Below are positions 20,338 to 29,201 of a DNA stretch of 64,000 nt, piece by piece; the first letter of the stretch is position 1; each line of letters begins with the position of its first letter. Both the position numbers and the translations under genes were made by a program. The notes under the pieces were generated by a model. It did no database searches. It was given only the letters and a program-made list of their open reading frames with translations, and was not told where the DNA came from. The stretch is from Borrelia persica No12 (GTDB taxonomy: Bacteria; Spirochaetota; Spirochaetia; Borreliales; Borreliaceae): NCBI RefSeq assembly GCF_000500045.1, contig NZ_AYOT01000225.1:151271-215270 (forward strand), in the 5' to 3' direction.

Positions 20338-20381
20338 GCATATAATTATAATATCAAAATTTTGATATTATAATTATATGC
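20338..20381. repeat. Perfect 44-bp palindrome between divergent genes
   Basis: Positions 20338-20359 are the exact reverse complement of 20360-20381, with no spacer. The ends are GC pairs and the rest is almost all A/T with a central AAAATTTT. It lies 45 bp upstream of cheR and 79 bp upstream of the SurA-like gene. It has no T-run of its own and does not sit at a gene end, so it is not an ordinary terminator. A cruciform or a dimeric regulator site is possible. Confidence 0.85.
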
Positions 20382-20460
20382 GCTGAATTGAAATAATGTG
20401 TTAATTATGCTATTTTAATATCTAAAATACTATTTTATTGAAATTATAAGGGTTGTTTTT

Positions 20461-21972
20461 ATGGACAAGAGAATAAGTCAAGGGAAAAGTGTTGCCTCTG
20501 GTGGTGATTTGAATGATAATAGAGTTGGAATATGGGGAATTTTAGCACTTATATTGATTGTGTTTGGGTTTATTGTTGCACCTTTGATGCCAGGATTATT
20601 TGATACTACTGATTCTTCCAATGTGAAGTTTGGCTCTTATAAGGGACAGCCAATTTATTATGCAAAAGATAATAAGTTTGCGCAATATGTTAATTCTTAT
20701 TCAAATTTTTATTCTAAATTAAGAAGAGATAATAGTTATGATATAGATTATTTTATTTGGCGTTTGGCTTTTATGAAATATGTTGAAGATATTGCTTTTC
20801 TTGATTTGGCAAAGAGTAATAACTTTTATATTTCAAAAAATGTTTTGAATAAAAACTTAATGAGTTCTCTTGTGTATTTAGACTCTAATGGTAATTTTAG
20901 TCCTAAAAGGTATAATAAAGTTTCTGATTATCAAAAGTTTAAAATTCATAGTGAAGCAGTAGAAAATTTACTTTCTTCAAATATACAGGTTTTTCTAAAT
21001 AGTGGTTTTGTATTTTCAGATTTTCTTTTGAGTAATATTAAAGATATGAGTAAAGTTCAAAAGAAAATTGCTTATGTTACACTTTCGTATGAAGATTTTC
21101 CTCAAGATGAATTAATCTCTTATGTTAAAAATAACCAAAAATTATTTAAAAGTTTAGACGTTGTTTCTATTAGTTTTAAGAATTTAAATGATGCTAATGA
21201 TGCCTATGATAAATTATCTAAAGGTACTCCTTTTGAAGAGGTTGCTAAGTTTTATTCTGAAGATGTTGCTAATTTTAAAGGTATTGCTTCTTCTAAGCAA
21301 TATTATTTTGATTTGGATCTTGTGCTTGAAAAGAAAGAAGATCTTGCGACAATTTTTTCTTTAAAGGTAAATGAATTTACTATTCCTATTAAATCTAAGA
21401 GTTCAAGTGAATATAAGATATATAAAGTGTTAAGTGATGTTCATGATTTTGATCAAAATTCAAATCATGATATTAGTTCTGTTAAAAATTACATAGAAAC
21501 TTATGAACCTAGTGTTATTGAGACTTTTCTTGAGCAAAAGCTTAATACTATTCTTGAGGAGGTCAATTCTGCTGTTGGAGAGGAACAGTCTTTGAAAAAA
21601 TATAACTTGGCGTTAAAAGAAGATATGGTTAATCTTGCATATAATATGAACATTTATCCTAGTACTTTAAAAGAGCTTTCAGTTTTTAGTAATAGTAAGG
21701 ATTTTTATGATTTAATCTTTGATTTAAAAGAAGGTCAATGGTCTAAACCCTTTTTGGCAAATCATAAGGTTTATTCATTTTCTTTGCGTTCAACTTTTAA
21801 TGATTCCCATGAGTCTAATGATTTAATTCAAGGAGATCATGTTCTTGATAGTTTTTATCAAGCAAATAATAAATTGGTATTAGATAATATTTTAAATAAA
21901 GATAATTTTAAAGAAAATTTTAATGAGGCATTTTTTTCTTTGCAGAATATTAGTTTAAATGCTGGAAATTAA
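20461..21972 (+). CDS. Membrane-anchored SurA/PpiD-like folding factor
   Basis: 503 residues: a cytoplasmic tail, one membrane segment (about 27-47), a SurA-N-like helical domain and a parvulin-like region around residues 225-300 (VVSISFKNLNDANDAYDKL, then GTPFEEVAKFYSED). This resembles PpiC/PpiD periplasmic chaperones that help outer-membrane proteins fold. The parvulin catalytic residues are not clearly kept, so it may be a chaperone without isomerase activity. ATG start with no strong ribosome-binding site. BB0039 position by order. Confidence 0.7.
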   Translation: MDKRISQGKSVASGGDLNDNRVGIWGILALILIVFGFIVAPLMPGLFDTTDSSNVKFGSYKGQPIYYAKDNKFAQYVNSYSNFYSKLRRDNSYDIDYFIWRLAFMKYVEDIAFLDLAKSNNFYISKNVLNKNLMSSLVYLDSNGNFSPKRYNKVSDYQKFKIHSEAVENLLSSNIQVFLNSGFVFSDFLLSNIKDMSKVQKKIAYVTLSYEDFPQDELISYVKNNQKLFKSLDVVSISFKNLNDANDAYDKLSKGTPFEEVAKFYSEDVANFKGIASSKQYYFDLDLVLEKKEDLATIFSLKVNEFTIPIKSKSSSEYKIYKVLSDVHDFDQNSNHDISSVKNYIETYEPSVIETFLEQKLNTILEEVNSAVGEEQSLKKYNLALKEDMVNLAYNMNIYPSTLKELSVFSNSKDFYDLIFDLKEGQWSKPFLANHKVYSFSLRSTFNDSHESNDLIQGDHVLDSFYQANNKLVLDNILNKDNFKENFNEAFFSLQNISLNAGN

Positions 21973-22036
21973 GGTATGGTTTAGGTTTTTTTATATACTT
22001 TATTTATTGTAATGTAGATATAAAAAATCATGTGAT

Positions 22037-23497
22037 ATGTATTTCAAAAAAAAATTTATATTTCTTTTTTTAGTTTTACTTTCTTGTGTTAAAGGCAATA
22101 AGGATTTTATTATATTTAATAAAGATTTTAATAAAAAAATTAGTATTGATAAGGTAAATTATTCTGACGTAAATGTAAGTGAAGATGCTGGAGAGAATGT
22201 GTTTGGGTCTTTAATTGATCTTAAGGGTTATAAAATTTTATCAGTTCATCAGGAGAATTTAAACTTAGATGTTTATTTTGAGCAAGTGGTTTTGGCGCAA
22301 AATTTTGCAGATCTTAAAACACATTTATTTATTATTGGTTTTGATCCTAAGAGTCATGAAGCAGTTATTCTCTTTAAAACACAGGTAAATATTGATTCTA
22401 AAAATTCTTATAATATGTATCTTGAAGATATTACGGGTGATTATGATTTTGATATAGTTGTTCAAGGTTTCTTAGATGAAGATGCTGTTTTGTATGTGTT
22501 TAAAAGAGCCGTTGCTAATGATGTTTCATCGTATCGACCTATATTTTTTGATAAAGTAAATGGAAACATTATTATAAATAAGTATGCTAGATCTTCTGCT
22601 TATGATGATAAAAAATCAAGAGAAAGTTATTCTATTTCTTTGGAGAGATATGAAAAGCAGGGTGAGGATATCATAGTAAGTAAGATAGAAAAGTATGAAT
22701 ATTCTCAAGCACAAGGTAAATATTATTCTTTATCTGCCAGTGAGAAGGTGAGACGGTTAGATAATGATGTGTATAAAACTTTAAAAAATTTGCCTAAAGA
22801 TGAAGTTTATAAATTTTTATATGGTGTTTGGTATGATAATGATTCACATCAACGTTCAAAAAAATTAAACCGTGATGATATTTTGCTTTTATCGTTTAAT
22901 AGACATTTTAATGAAATTAGTATTTTTAAGAATAATTCTCAAGAAATTGCGCATATTGAATATATTTCAAGACCTGCTTATAATATTCTTAATATTAGTA
23001 CTAAATCTATTTTTTCAGATTTGATAGTATATAATTTTTGGATTAAAATTGTTGATATTGATAATATTGAAATAAAAATTGACACGGGAACAGATGCTTA
23101 TGATAAGTACGGGTTTTCGGGTGTTTTTAAGCGGTTTAATAATTCTGTTTTAGGTGATAATGTTCGAAATTTTTTGTTTATTCCAAACGGTAATTATGTC
23201 TATAAAGACATTATTTATGATTTTTCTTATCCTAGCCTTACTTATATTGTTGGAAATAATATTTATTATGGAATTTTTAATGTTTTTAATTTAGATAATA
23301 ATTTAGTTCTTGAATATGAAATTAGCATAGATGAAGGAAAGATAAGTGAGTCTTTTGTTGTTGAATATAGTGAAAGAATAGTTCATAATCAAAAATTTTC
23401 TACGATTATTCTTCATCCTATTAAAATTTTGAAAGATGAAGTTAATTTGTTAAAAAGACAAAAATTGAAGCTTGAGAGAATAGAAAAGTTAGGGTAA
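22037..23497 (+). CDS. Putative lipoprotein, pallilysin-related family (tentative)
   Basis: 486 residues with a lipoprotein signal: [14 protein letters not shown], Cys at residue 17, followed by VKG. The remainder is beta-rich with many aromatic residues and repeated DxD/N segments ([13 protein letters not shown]) that look like VCBS/FG-GAP-type blades near residues 130-155. I recall spirochaete proteins at this locus (BB0038) being annotated pallilysin-related. I see no HEXXH protease motif, so proteolysis is not supported. plsC follows 7 bp later. Confidence 0.6.
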   Translation: MYFKKKFIFLFLVLLSCVKGNKDFIIFNKDFNKKISIDKVNYSDVNVSEDAGENVFGSLIDLKGYKILSVHQENLNLDVYFEQVVLAQNFADLKTHLFIIGFDPKSHEAVILFKTQVNIDSKNSYNMYLEDITGDYDFDIVVQGFLDEDAVLYVFKRAVANDVSSYRPIFFDKVNGNIIINKYARSSAYDDKKSRESYSISLERYEKQGEDIIVSKIEKYEYSQAQGKYYSLSASEKVRRLDNDVYKTLKNLPKDEVYKFLYGVWYDNDSHQRSKKLNRDDILLLSFNRHFNEISIFKNNSQEIAHIEYISRPAYNILNISTKSIFSDLIVYNFWIKIVDIDNIEIKIDTGTDAYDKYGFSGVFKRFNNSVLGDNVRNFLFIPNGNYVYKDIIYDFSYPSLTYIVGNNIYYGIFNVFNLDNNLVLEYEISIDEGKISESFVVEYSERIVHNQKFSTIILHPIKILKDEVNLLKRQKLKLERIEKLG

Positions 23498-23504
23498 AAA
23501 TTAT

Positions 23505-24257
23505 ATGAAAATATTAAGAAGTGTTATTACTTATATTAATTTTTTTTTCTTTGTATTAGTTTTTACTGTTTTATTTCCAGTATTTTTAATTTTTAGGATA
23601 CTTGGATTTGAAAATAGCTTTATAAAGTTTAGTTTTGTATTAATTAGATTTGCTATTAAGAGTTGTTTATGGTTTTCTGGAATTAAGGTTGTTGTTACGC
23701 GGGATGATGATTCTTTTTTGCAAGAAGTTGGTGGTGTGGTAATTATTGCAAATCATATTGCTTCAATGGATCCTATTTTTTTAATTCATATTTTTATGAG
23801 GTCTTTTGTAATAGTTGCTAAGAGATCACTTTTAAATATTCCTTTACTTAATTTTTTATTAATTTCTATGGGAGCTATTTTTGTAAATAGAAGTAGTATA
23901 AAATCTTCTGCTATTGTGCAAAAAAAGGCAACCAATATTATTCAGCAAGGTGGAGCTATTGGAATTTTTCCTGAGGGAACCAGAAATAGAGGTAGTGAGA
24001 CAAAAGATTTTAAAAGAGGTTCTATTAATTTGGCCTTAAGAACAAATTCTCCAATTGTTCCTGTGACTTTGCTTAATACACATAAAATTTTTGTTAAAAA
24101 TTTAATATTAAATTCAGGATTGTCAGTATATGTGCATATCCATTCTTTAATATATGTTTCTAATTTAACAGATGTTGAAAAAAAACAGCTTCATGTTATT
24201 GTTAGAGATAAGATAGTTAAAAAATTAGAAAAAATGAAAATTCAATATAATTGTTGA
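23505..24257 (+). CDS. plsC: 1-acyl-sn-glycerol-3-phosphate acyltransferase
   Basis: Adds the second acyl chain to make phosphatidic acid. It has the NHIASMD acyltransferase motif (NHX4D, about residue 82), FVNRSS and FPEGTRNRG, in the order expected for PlsC. A hydrophobic N-terminus (about 8-35) anchors it in the inner membrane. 250 residues is normal. It sits between the lipoprotein gene and parE. Confidence 0.93.
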   Translation: MKILRSVITYINFFFFVLVFTVLFPVFLIFRILGFENSFIKFSFVLIRFAIKSCLWFSGIKVVVTRDDDSFLQEVGGVVIIANHIASMDPIFLIHIFMRSFVIVAKRSLLNIPLLNFLLISMGAIFVNRSSIKSSAIVQKKATNIIQQGGAIGIFPEGTRNRGSETKDFKRGSINLALRTNSPIVPVTLLNTHKIFVKNLILNSGLSVYVHIHSLIYVSNLTDVEKKQLHVIVRDKIVKKLEKMKIQYNC

Positions 24258-24268
24258 TAGGAATTTAA

Positions 24269-26065
24269 ATGAAAACAAATTGTTATGATGAGAGTAAAAT
24301 TGTTACCTTATCTTCTCTTGAACATATTAGATTGCGATCTGGAATGTATATTGGAAGATTAGGGGATGGTTCTAATATTGATGATGGTATTTATATTTTA
24401 GTTAAAGAGATCGTTGATAATTCAATTGATGAATTTATTATGGGTTATGGAAGGGAAATTGTTATAAAAAAAGAGGATAATGTCATTACTGTAAGAGATT
24501 ATGGTCGTGGAATTCCTCTTGGAAAGGTTGTTGAGAGTGTTTCTGTTATTAATACCGGCGCTAAGTATAATGATGATGTTTTTCAATTTTCTGTAGGACT
24601 TAATGGAGTTGGGACTAAAGCTGTTAATGCTTTAAGCTCAAAATTTTTGATAAGGTCAATCAGAGAAGGCAATTTTTTTGAGGCTGTTTTTTCAAAAGGA
24701 AAGTTAATTAACACTACAGAAGGTAAATCTGATGAGCAAAATGGTACTTATATTGAATTTTTGGCCGATACAGATATTTTTGGCAAATATAAATATAATG
24801 AAGATTTTTTACAAAGAAGATTTTTTCATTATGCTTGTTTAAATAAAGGCTTAAAAATTAATTATAATGAGCAGATTTTTCAATCTCATAATGGGCTTCT
24901 TGATTTTATAAGAGCCGAGATTCAGTATGAAGATTTGCTTTATGATTTCGTTTATTATTCTAGTAAGACTTTAGAGTTTGCATTTTCTCATACAAATAAT
25001 TATGGTGAGACATATTTTTCATTTGTAAATGGTCAATATACTAGTGATGGAGGAACGCATCAGACAGGTTTTAGAGAAGGTTTTGCAAGAGCCATTAATG
25101 ATTTTTTCAAAAAAACATATTCATCTACTGATATTAGGGAAGGACTTGTGGCAACTCTTTCAATTAAAATAAAGGATCCAATGTTTGAAAGTCAGACTAA
25201 AAATAAACTTGGTAATATTGACACTAGAAGTAATGTTGCTAAAGAAGTACAAAGGGTAATTTTAGAGATTCTATATAAAGATAAAACCCTTGCAAAAATA
25301 ATTGAGAGTAAAGTTGTTGATAATGAACGTCTTAGAAAAGAATTAAGCAGTGTGCGAAAAGAGGCAAAAGAGAGAGCAAAAAAGATATCTTTTAAAATTC
25401 CTAAGCTTAAAGATTGTAAATTTCACTTCAATGAAAAAAGTATGCATTCTGATTCAACTATGATTTTCTTAACAGAAGGAGATTCTGCAACAGGATCAAT
25501 GGTGTCTTGTAGAGATGTATATACACAGGCTATATTTTCTCTTCGTGGAAAACCACAAAATATGTTTGAGAAAAATAGATCCGAGATTTATAAAAATGAA
25601 GAACTTTATAACATGATGGTAGCTCTTGGTATTGAGGAATCAATTGAAAATTTAAGATATAATAAAGTAGTAATTGCTACAGATGCAGATTTTGATGGAT
25701 TTCATATTAGGAATTTGCTTTTAACTTTTTTCTTGACTTATTTTGAAGATTTGGTTTTAAATGGACATATGCATATTTTAGAGACACCTCTCTTTAGAGT
25801 AAGGAATAAGAGTGTTACTATCTATTGTTATTCTGAGGAAGAGAAACAGAGAGCTCTTCTTAAACTTAAAAATCCTGAGGTTACAAGATTTAAAGGACTT
25901 GGAGAAATTTCTCCAAGTGAATTTAGGGGTTTTATTGATGTTGCCAATATTAAACTTACAAAGGTAGATCTTATTAATATTAAAGAAATAAAAGAGCAAC
26001 TTGGATTTTATATGGGGCCAAATACTCCCGAGAGACGAAACTTTATTATGGAGAATTTAATTTAA
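24269..26065 (+). CDS. parE: DNA topoisomerase IV subunit B
   Basis: ATPase subunit of the decatenating type II topoisomerase. The GHKL ATP site has EIVDNSIDEF and DYGRGIPLG, followed by GLNGVGTKAVNALS. The TOPRIM part has LTEGDSATG and ATDADFDGFHI. 598 residues, shorter than GyrB and consistent with ParE. The stop shares one base with the parC start, giving tight parE-parC coupling for a 1:1 ratio. Confidence 0.95.
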   Translation: MKTNCYDESKIVTLSSLEHIRLRSGMYIGRLGDGSNIDDGIYILVKEIVDNSIDEFIMGYGREIVIKKEDNVITVRDYGRGIPLGKVVESVSVINTGAKYNDDVFQFSVGLNGVGTKAVNALSSKFLIRSIREGNFFEAVFSKGKLINTTEGKSDEQNGTYIEFLADTDIFGKYKYNEDFLQRRFFHYACLNKGLKINYNEQIFQSHNGLLDFIRAEIQYEDLLYDFVYYSSKTLEFAFSHTNNYGETYFSFVNGQYTSDGGTHQTGFREGFARAINDFFKKTYSSTDIREGLVATLSIKIKDPMFESQTKNKLGNIDTRSNVAKEVQRVILEILYKDKTLAKIIESKVVDNERLRKELSSVRKEAKERAKKISFKIPKLKDCKFHFNEKSMHSDSTMIFLTEGDSATGSMVSCRDVYTQAIFSLRGKPQNMFEKNRSEIYKNEELYNMMVALGIEESIENLRYNKVVIATDADFDGFHIRNLLLTFFLTYFEDLVLNGHMHILETPLFRVRNKSVTIYCYSEEEKQRALLKLKNPEVTRFKGLGEISPSEFRGFIDVANIKLTKVDLINIKEIKEQLGFYMGPNTPERRNFIMENLI

Positions 26066-27948
26066 TGAATATTAAAACATTACTTAAAGATAATTTTTTA
26101 CAGTACTCATCTTATGTTATTAAAGATCGTGCAATTGCTAGTGTTATTGATGGGTTTAAGCCTGTACAGAGACGGATAATACATTCTCTTTTTGAAATGA
26201 ACGATGGTAATTTTCATAAGGTTGCAAATGTTGTTGGAAATACAATGAAATATCATCCTCATGGAGATACTTCAATTTATGAAGCGCTTGTTAATATGGC
26301 AAATAAAGATTTGTTTATTGAAAAGCAGGGTAATTTTGGTAATCTTTTAACAGGTGACCCTGCTTCCGCATCTCGTTATATCGAATGTCGGTTAACACCT
26401 CTGGCATTTGAAGTTCTTTATAGTAAAGAAATAACGAGTTATGAACCTTCTTATGATGGTCGTAATGATGAGCCTTTGATTTTTCCTGCTAAGATTCCTG
26501 TAATACTTATTCAGGGAAGCGAAGGAATTGCTGTTGGTATGGCTGCTAAAATTCTTCCCCATAATTTTAATGAGATTTTAAGAGCTGTTAAAAGTGAGCT
26601 ACTTGGTGAATCTTATAAGCTTTATCCTGATTTCCCTACGGGTGGAATAGTTGATGTTAATGAATATGCTGATGGGAATGGGAAAGTTTTGGTTCGTGCA
26701 AGAATTGAGCCTACAGATGATAATAAGGCTATTTTGATAAAAGAATTACCATTCGGAGAGACTACGGAGAGTTTAATAGCATCAATTGAAAAAGCTATTC
26801 GTAAAAATTATATTAAAGTTTCAAGCATTAATGATTTTACTACAGAAAATGTAGAGATTGAATTGACTCTTCCCAGGGGAGTTTATGCCAATGAGGTTAT
26901 TGAAAAACTTTATCATTATACAAATTGTCAAGTTTCTATTTCTGTTAATTTGCTTTTACTAAGTGATAGATATCCTGTTATTTATACTGTTACAGATATT
27001 ATAAAGTTTCATGCTGAGCATTTACAAAAGGTTTTAAAAATGGAACTTGAACTTGAAAAAAATAAAATACTTGAAAAAATATTTTCTAGAACTTTGGAGC
27101 AAATATTTATTGAAAATAAAATCTATAAAGTTCTTGAAGATATTTCTAAAGAATCCGATGTTGTTAATATTATAATGAATGAGATTTTAAAATATAGAGG
27201 TAGTTTTTCTAGAGAAATTGTTTTAGCTGATATAGAGAATTTACTTAAAATTCCTATTAGAAAAATAAGTATGTTTGATATTAATAAGAATGATAAAGAG
27301 ATTCATGTTTTACGTAAAGAATTAAAGCGTGTGGAGAATAATATTGAGGCAATTAAAACTTATGCAATAGATTTTATTGATAAACTGCTTGCCAAATATT
27401 CAAAAATGTATAATAGAAAGACAGAAATATCTCTTATTGAATCAAAAAATGCCAGAGAAATTGCTACTAAGAATATGAAAATTTATGTGAATTTAAAGGC
27501 AGGGTTTGTTGGAAGTAGTCTTATTGATGGTGAATTTATTGGTAATGCCAGCTATTATGATAAGATATTAATTTTTAAAAAAAGTTCCTATATTTTAAAA
27601 AATATTGAGGATAAGACCTTTATTGAAAAGAATAATGTTAATGTTTTAGTTTATGATATAAATAATTCTAAGGAGCAGGTGTTTTCTATAATTTATCTTA
27701 ATAAAACTGATAATTTTTATTATGTTAAAAGATTTAAAATAGATAAGTTTTTAACGGATAAAGTTTATGATTTTTTAAATAAAGATGATGAATTTATAGA
27801 TTTTGCTTTTAATGCAAAATTTGTAGAATTTTCTAACAGTAGAGATATTGTTAAAATGATTGATATTAGTAATTTTATGGTTAAGTCTCGAATGTCTGTA
27901 GGTAAGAGAATTTCAAGTAGTATTATTAAAAAAGTTAAATTTAAATAA
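26065..27948 (+). CDS. parC: DNA topoisomerase IV subunit A
   Basis: DNA-cleaving subunit. The active-site tyrosine is Tyr105 in SASRYIECRL. The quinolone region reads HPHGDTSIYE, with Thr69 where E. coli ParC has Ser80. 627 residues; the C-terminal beta-pinwheel is reduced compared with GyrA. The start overlaps parE. A short tandem repeat spans the stop codon. Confidence 0.94.
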   Translation: MNIKTLLKDNFLQYSSYVIKDRAIASVIDGFKPVQRRIIHSLFEMNDGNFHKVANVVGNTMKYHPHGDTSIYEALVNMANKDLFIEKQGNFGNLLTGDPASASRYIECRLTPLAFEVLYSKEITSYEPSYDGRNDEPLIFPAKIPVILIQGSEGIAVGMAAKILPHNFNEILRAVKSELLGESYKLYPDFPTGGIVDVNEYADGNGKVLVRARIEPTDDNKAILIKELPFGETTESLIASIEKAIRKNYIKVSSINDFTTENVEIELTLPRGVYANEVIEKLYHYTNCQVSISVNLLLLSDRYPVIYTVTDIIKFHAEHLQKVLKMELELEKNKILEKIFSRTLEQIFIENKIYKVLEDISKESDVVNIIMNEILKYRGSFSREIVLADIENLLKIPIRKISMFDINKNDKEIHVLRKELKRVENNIEAIKTYAIDFIDKLLAKYSKMYNRKTEISLIESKNAREIATKNMKIYVNLKAGFVGSSLIDGEFIGNASYYDKILIFKKSSYILKNIEDKTFIEKNNVNVLVYDINNSKEQVFSIIYLNKTDNFYYVKRFKIDKFLTDKVYDFLNKDDEFIDFAFNAKFVEFSNSRDIVKMIDISNFMVKSRMSVGKRISSSIIKKVKFK

Positions 27949-27974
27949 GTTAAATTAAATAAGTTAAATTAAAT
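27932..27974 (+). repeat. Short tandem repeat across the parC stop
   Basis: Three head-to-tail copies of AAGTTAAATTAAAT. The first carries one extra T and encodes the last ParC residues. Units begin at 27932, 27947 and 27961. It looks like a slipped-strand duplication and leaves the reading frame intact. Confidence 0.75.
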
Positions 27975-27987
27975 ACAAAATTAGTCA

Positions 27988-28016
27988 TTGAACAATTTCT
28001 TTAATATGTATATAAT
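27988..28016 (+). promoter_or_regulatory. Sigma-70 promoter of p13
   Basis: TTGAAC, 17 bp, TATAAT: near-consensus boxes at ideal spacing, with the expected start point about 28 bp before the p13 ATG. It separates p13 from the parEC unit. Confidence 0.8.
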
Positions 28017-28049
28017 GCAAACATTAAACAGTTTATTTTGGGGGTGTTT

Positions 28050-28595
28050 ATGAAAAGAGTATTGATTTTAGTATTGCTTTTCTCTTGTAGTTTTATAAGT
28101 TTTGCTAAAGATTATGATGAAATGAAATCGGATATTGGAGGTAAGAGCGCAAATGCTAGTGGTAGTGGTAGTGTAGAAAAATTATTGCTTTATGAAAGTT
28201 ATAAACAAAACGCATTAATTCCTTTTTTGTTGAATTTATTTGTAGGTTTTGGTATAGGATCTTTTGTTCAAGGTGATCTTGCTGGGGGATTTTTGATTTT
28301 GGGTTTTGATGCTTTAGGTTTGGGTTTAATGGGGGGTGGTATATATTCTGTTTCTCAACATAAATCAAAAGACTTACCAGTACTTGGGTTTTCTTTAATT
28401 GCATTAGGGGGAGTAACTATGTTTTTAACAAGGATTGCTGAAGTTATAATTCCTTTTACATATGCGAATAACTATAATAAGAGACTGCAAGAAAATTTAG
28501 GCATTGCGTTGGGCGGTTTTCAGCCTGAAGTTGATTTAAGTTTCGATGGAAATTCTGGAGTTGTATTTGAACTTTCTTTTACTAAGAAGTATTGA
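28050..28595 (+). CDS. p13: Outer-membrane channel protein P13
   Basis: 181 residues with a signal peptide (MKRVLILVLLFSCSFISFA) and hydrophobic helical segments rich in Gly (FVGFGIGSFVQGDLAGGF). This is the distinctive P13 (BB0034) sequence: an integral outer-membrane, pore-forming protein that in B. burgdorferi is trimmed at both ends, with CtpA cutting the C-terminus. I chose the ATG at 28050; the in-frame GTG upstream adds only four residues. Confidence 0.92.
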   Translation: MKRVLILVLLFSCSFISFAKDYDEMKSDIGGKSANASGSGSVEKLLLYESYKQNALIPFLLNLFVGFGIGSFVQGDLAGGFLILGFDALGLGLMGGGIYSVSQHKSKDLPVLGFSLIALGGVTMFLTRIAEVIIPFTYANNYNKRLQENLGIALGGFQPEVDLSFDGNSGVVFELSFTKKY

Positions 28596-28621
28596 TTATA
28601 AGAATTGAGATTAAACTTATT

Positions 28622-28660
28622 GAGTAGTTATAGTAGTAATATTATGGCTACTCTTTGTTT
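28622..28660 (+). terminator. Hairpin after p13
   Basis: GAGTAG (28622-28627) pairs with CTACTC (28648-28653) around a loop that can itself pair in part. A T-rich stretch follows. It lies between p13 and the convergent smpB. Confidence 0.5.
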
Positions 28661-28751
28661 ATATTATCAGTATTTATTTTAATATTCTTTGAAAGTAGAT
28701 TTTGTTAATTATTTTTTAATAGAGATATTTAGTTTATAATTTATTTTTCAG

Positions 28752-29201
28752 TTACTTGTATTGCTTAATTTCACGACTTAAATCTTTTTTGATGCTTTTT
28801 TGTTTCAGCACTTCTCTTTTGTCAAATAATTTTTTTCCTTTACATATTCCAAGTTCGACTTTTATTAGTGAATTTTTAAGATATATCGATATAGGAACCA
28901 ATGTATATCCTTCTTTTTCTTTAAATTTTTTTAATTTTTGTATTTCCTTTTTTGTTATAAGTAGTTTTCTGCGTCTCATTTCTTCGTGATTGAAAATATT
29001 GCCCTCTTTGTATTTTGCTATATGCAAATTTTCAAGCCATATTTCATCTTTTTTGATATTGGCAAAGCTATCATTGAAAGAGAATTTTTTTGATTTAATA
29101 GATTTTACTTCAGTTCCTTTTAATACGATACCACAATTTATCCTATCTTCAATAAAGTAGTTAAATCTTGCTTTTTTGTTTTCAAGCAGTATTGAGCTCA
29201 C
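28752..29201 (-). CDS. smpB: tmRNA-binding protein SmpB
   Basis: Partner of tmRNA in trans-translation. 149 residues with the family blocks NKKARFNYFIEDRINCGIVL, LKGTEVKSIK, SFNDSFANI and the basic C-terminal tail (KREVLKQKSIKKDLSREIK). A GTG start overlaps the stop of the upstream PEGA/SUMF1 gene by 4 bp, so it is the second gene of that unit. Its RNA partner ssrA is encoded about 15 kb away in the same window. Confidence 0.96.
   Translation of the reverse strand: MSSILLENKKARFNYFIEDRINCGIVLKGTEVKSIKSKKFSFNDSFANIKKDEIWLENLHIAKYKEGNIFNHEEMRRRKLLITKKEIQKLKKFKEKEGYTLVPISIYLKNSLIKVELGICKGKKLFDKREVLKQKSIKKDLSREIKQYK

Noticed and set aside
20338..20381. Palindrome read as a fossil replicated telomere
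   Set aside because: It lacks the conserved TTAGTATA-type box at the expected distance and lies in the conserved core, so I keep only the neutral palindrome call.
27932..27974. CRISPR-like repeat
   Set aside because: Units are contiguous with no spacers, so it is a simple tandem repeat.
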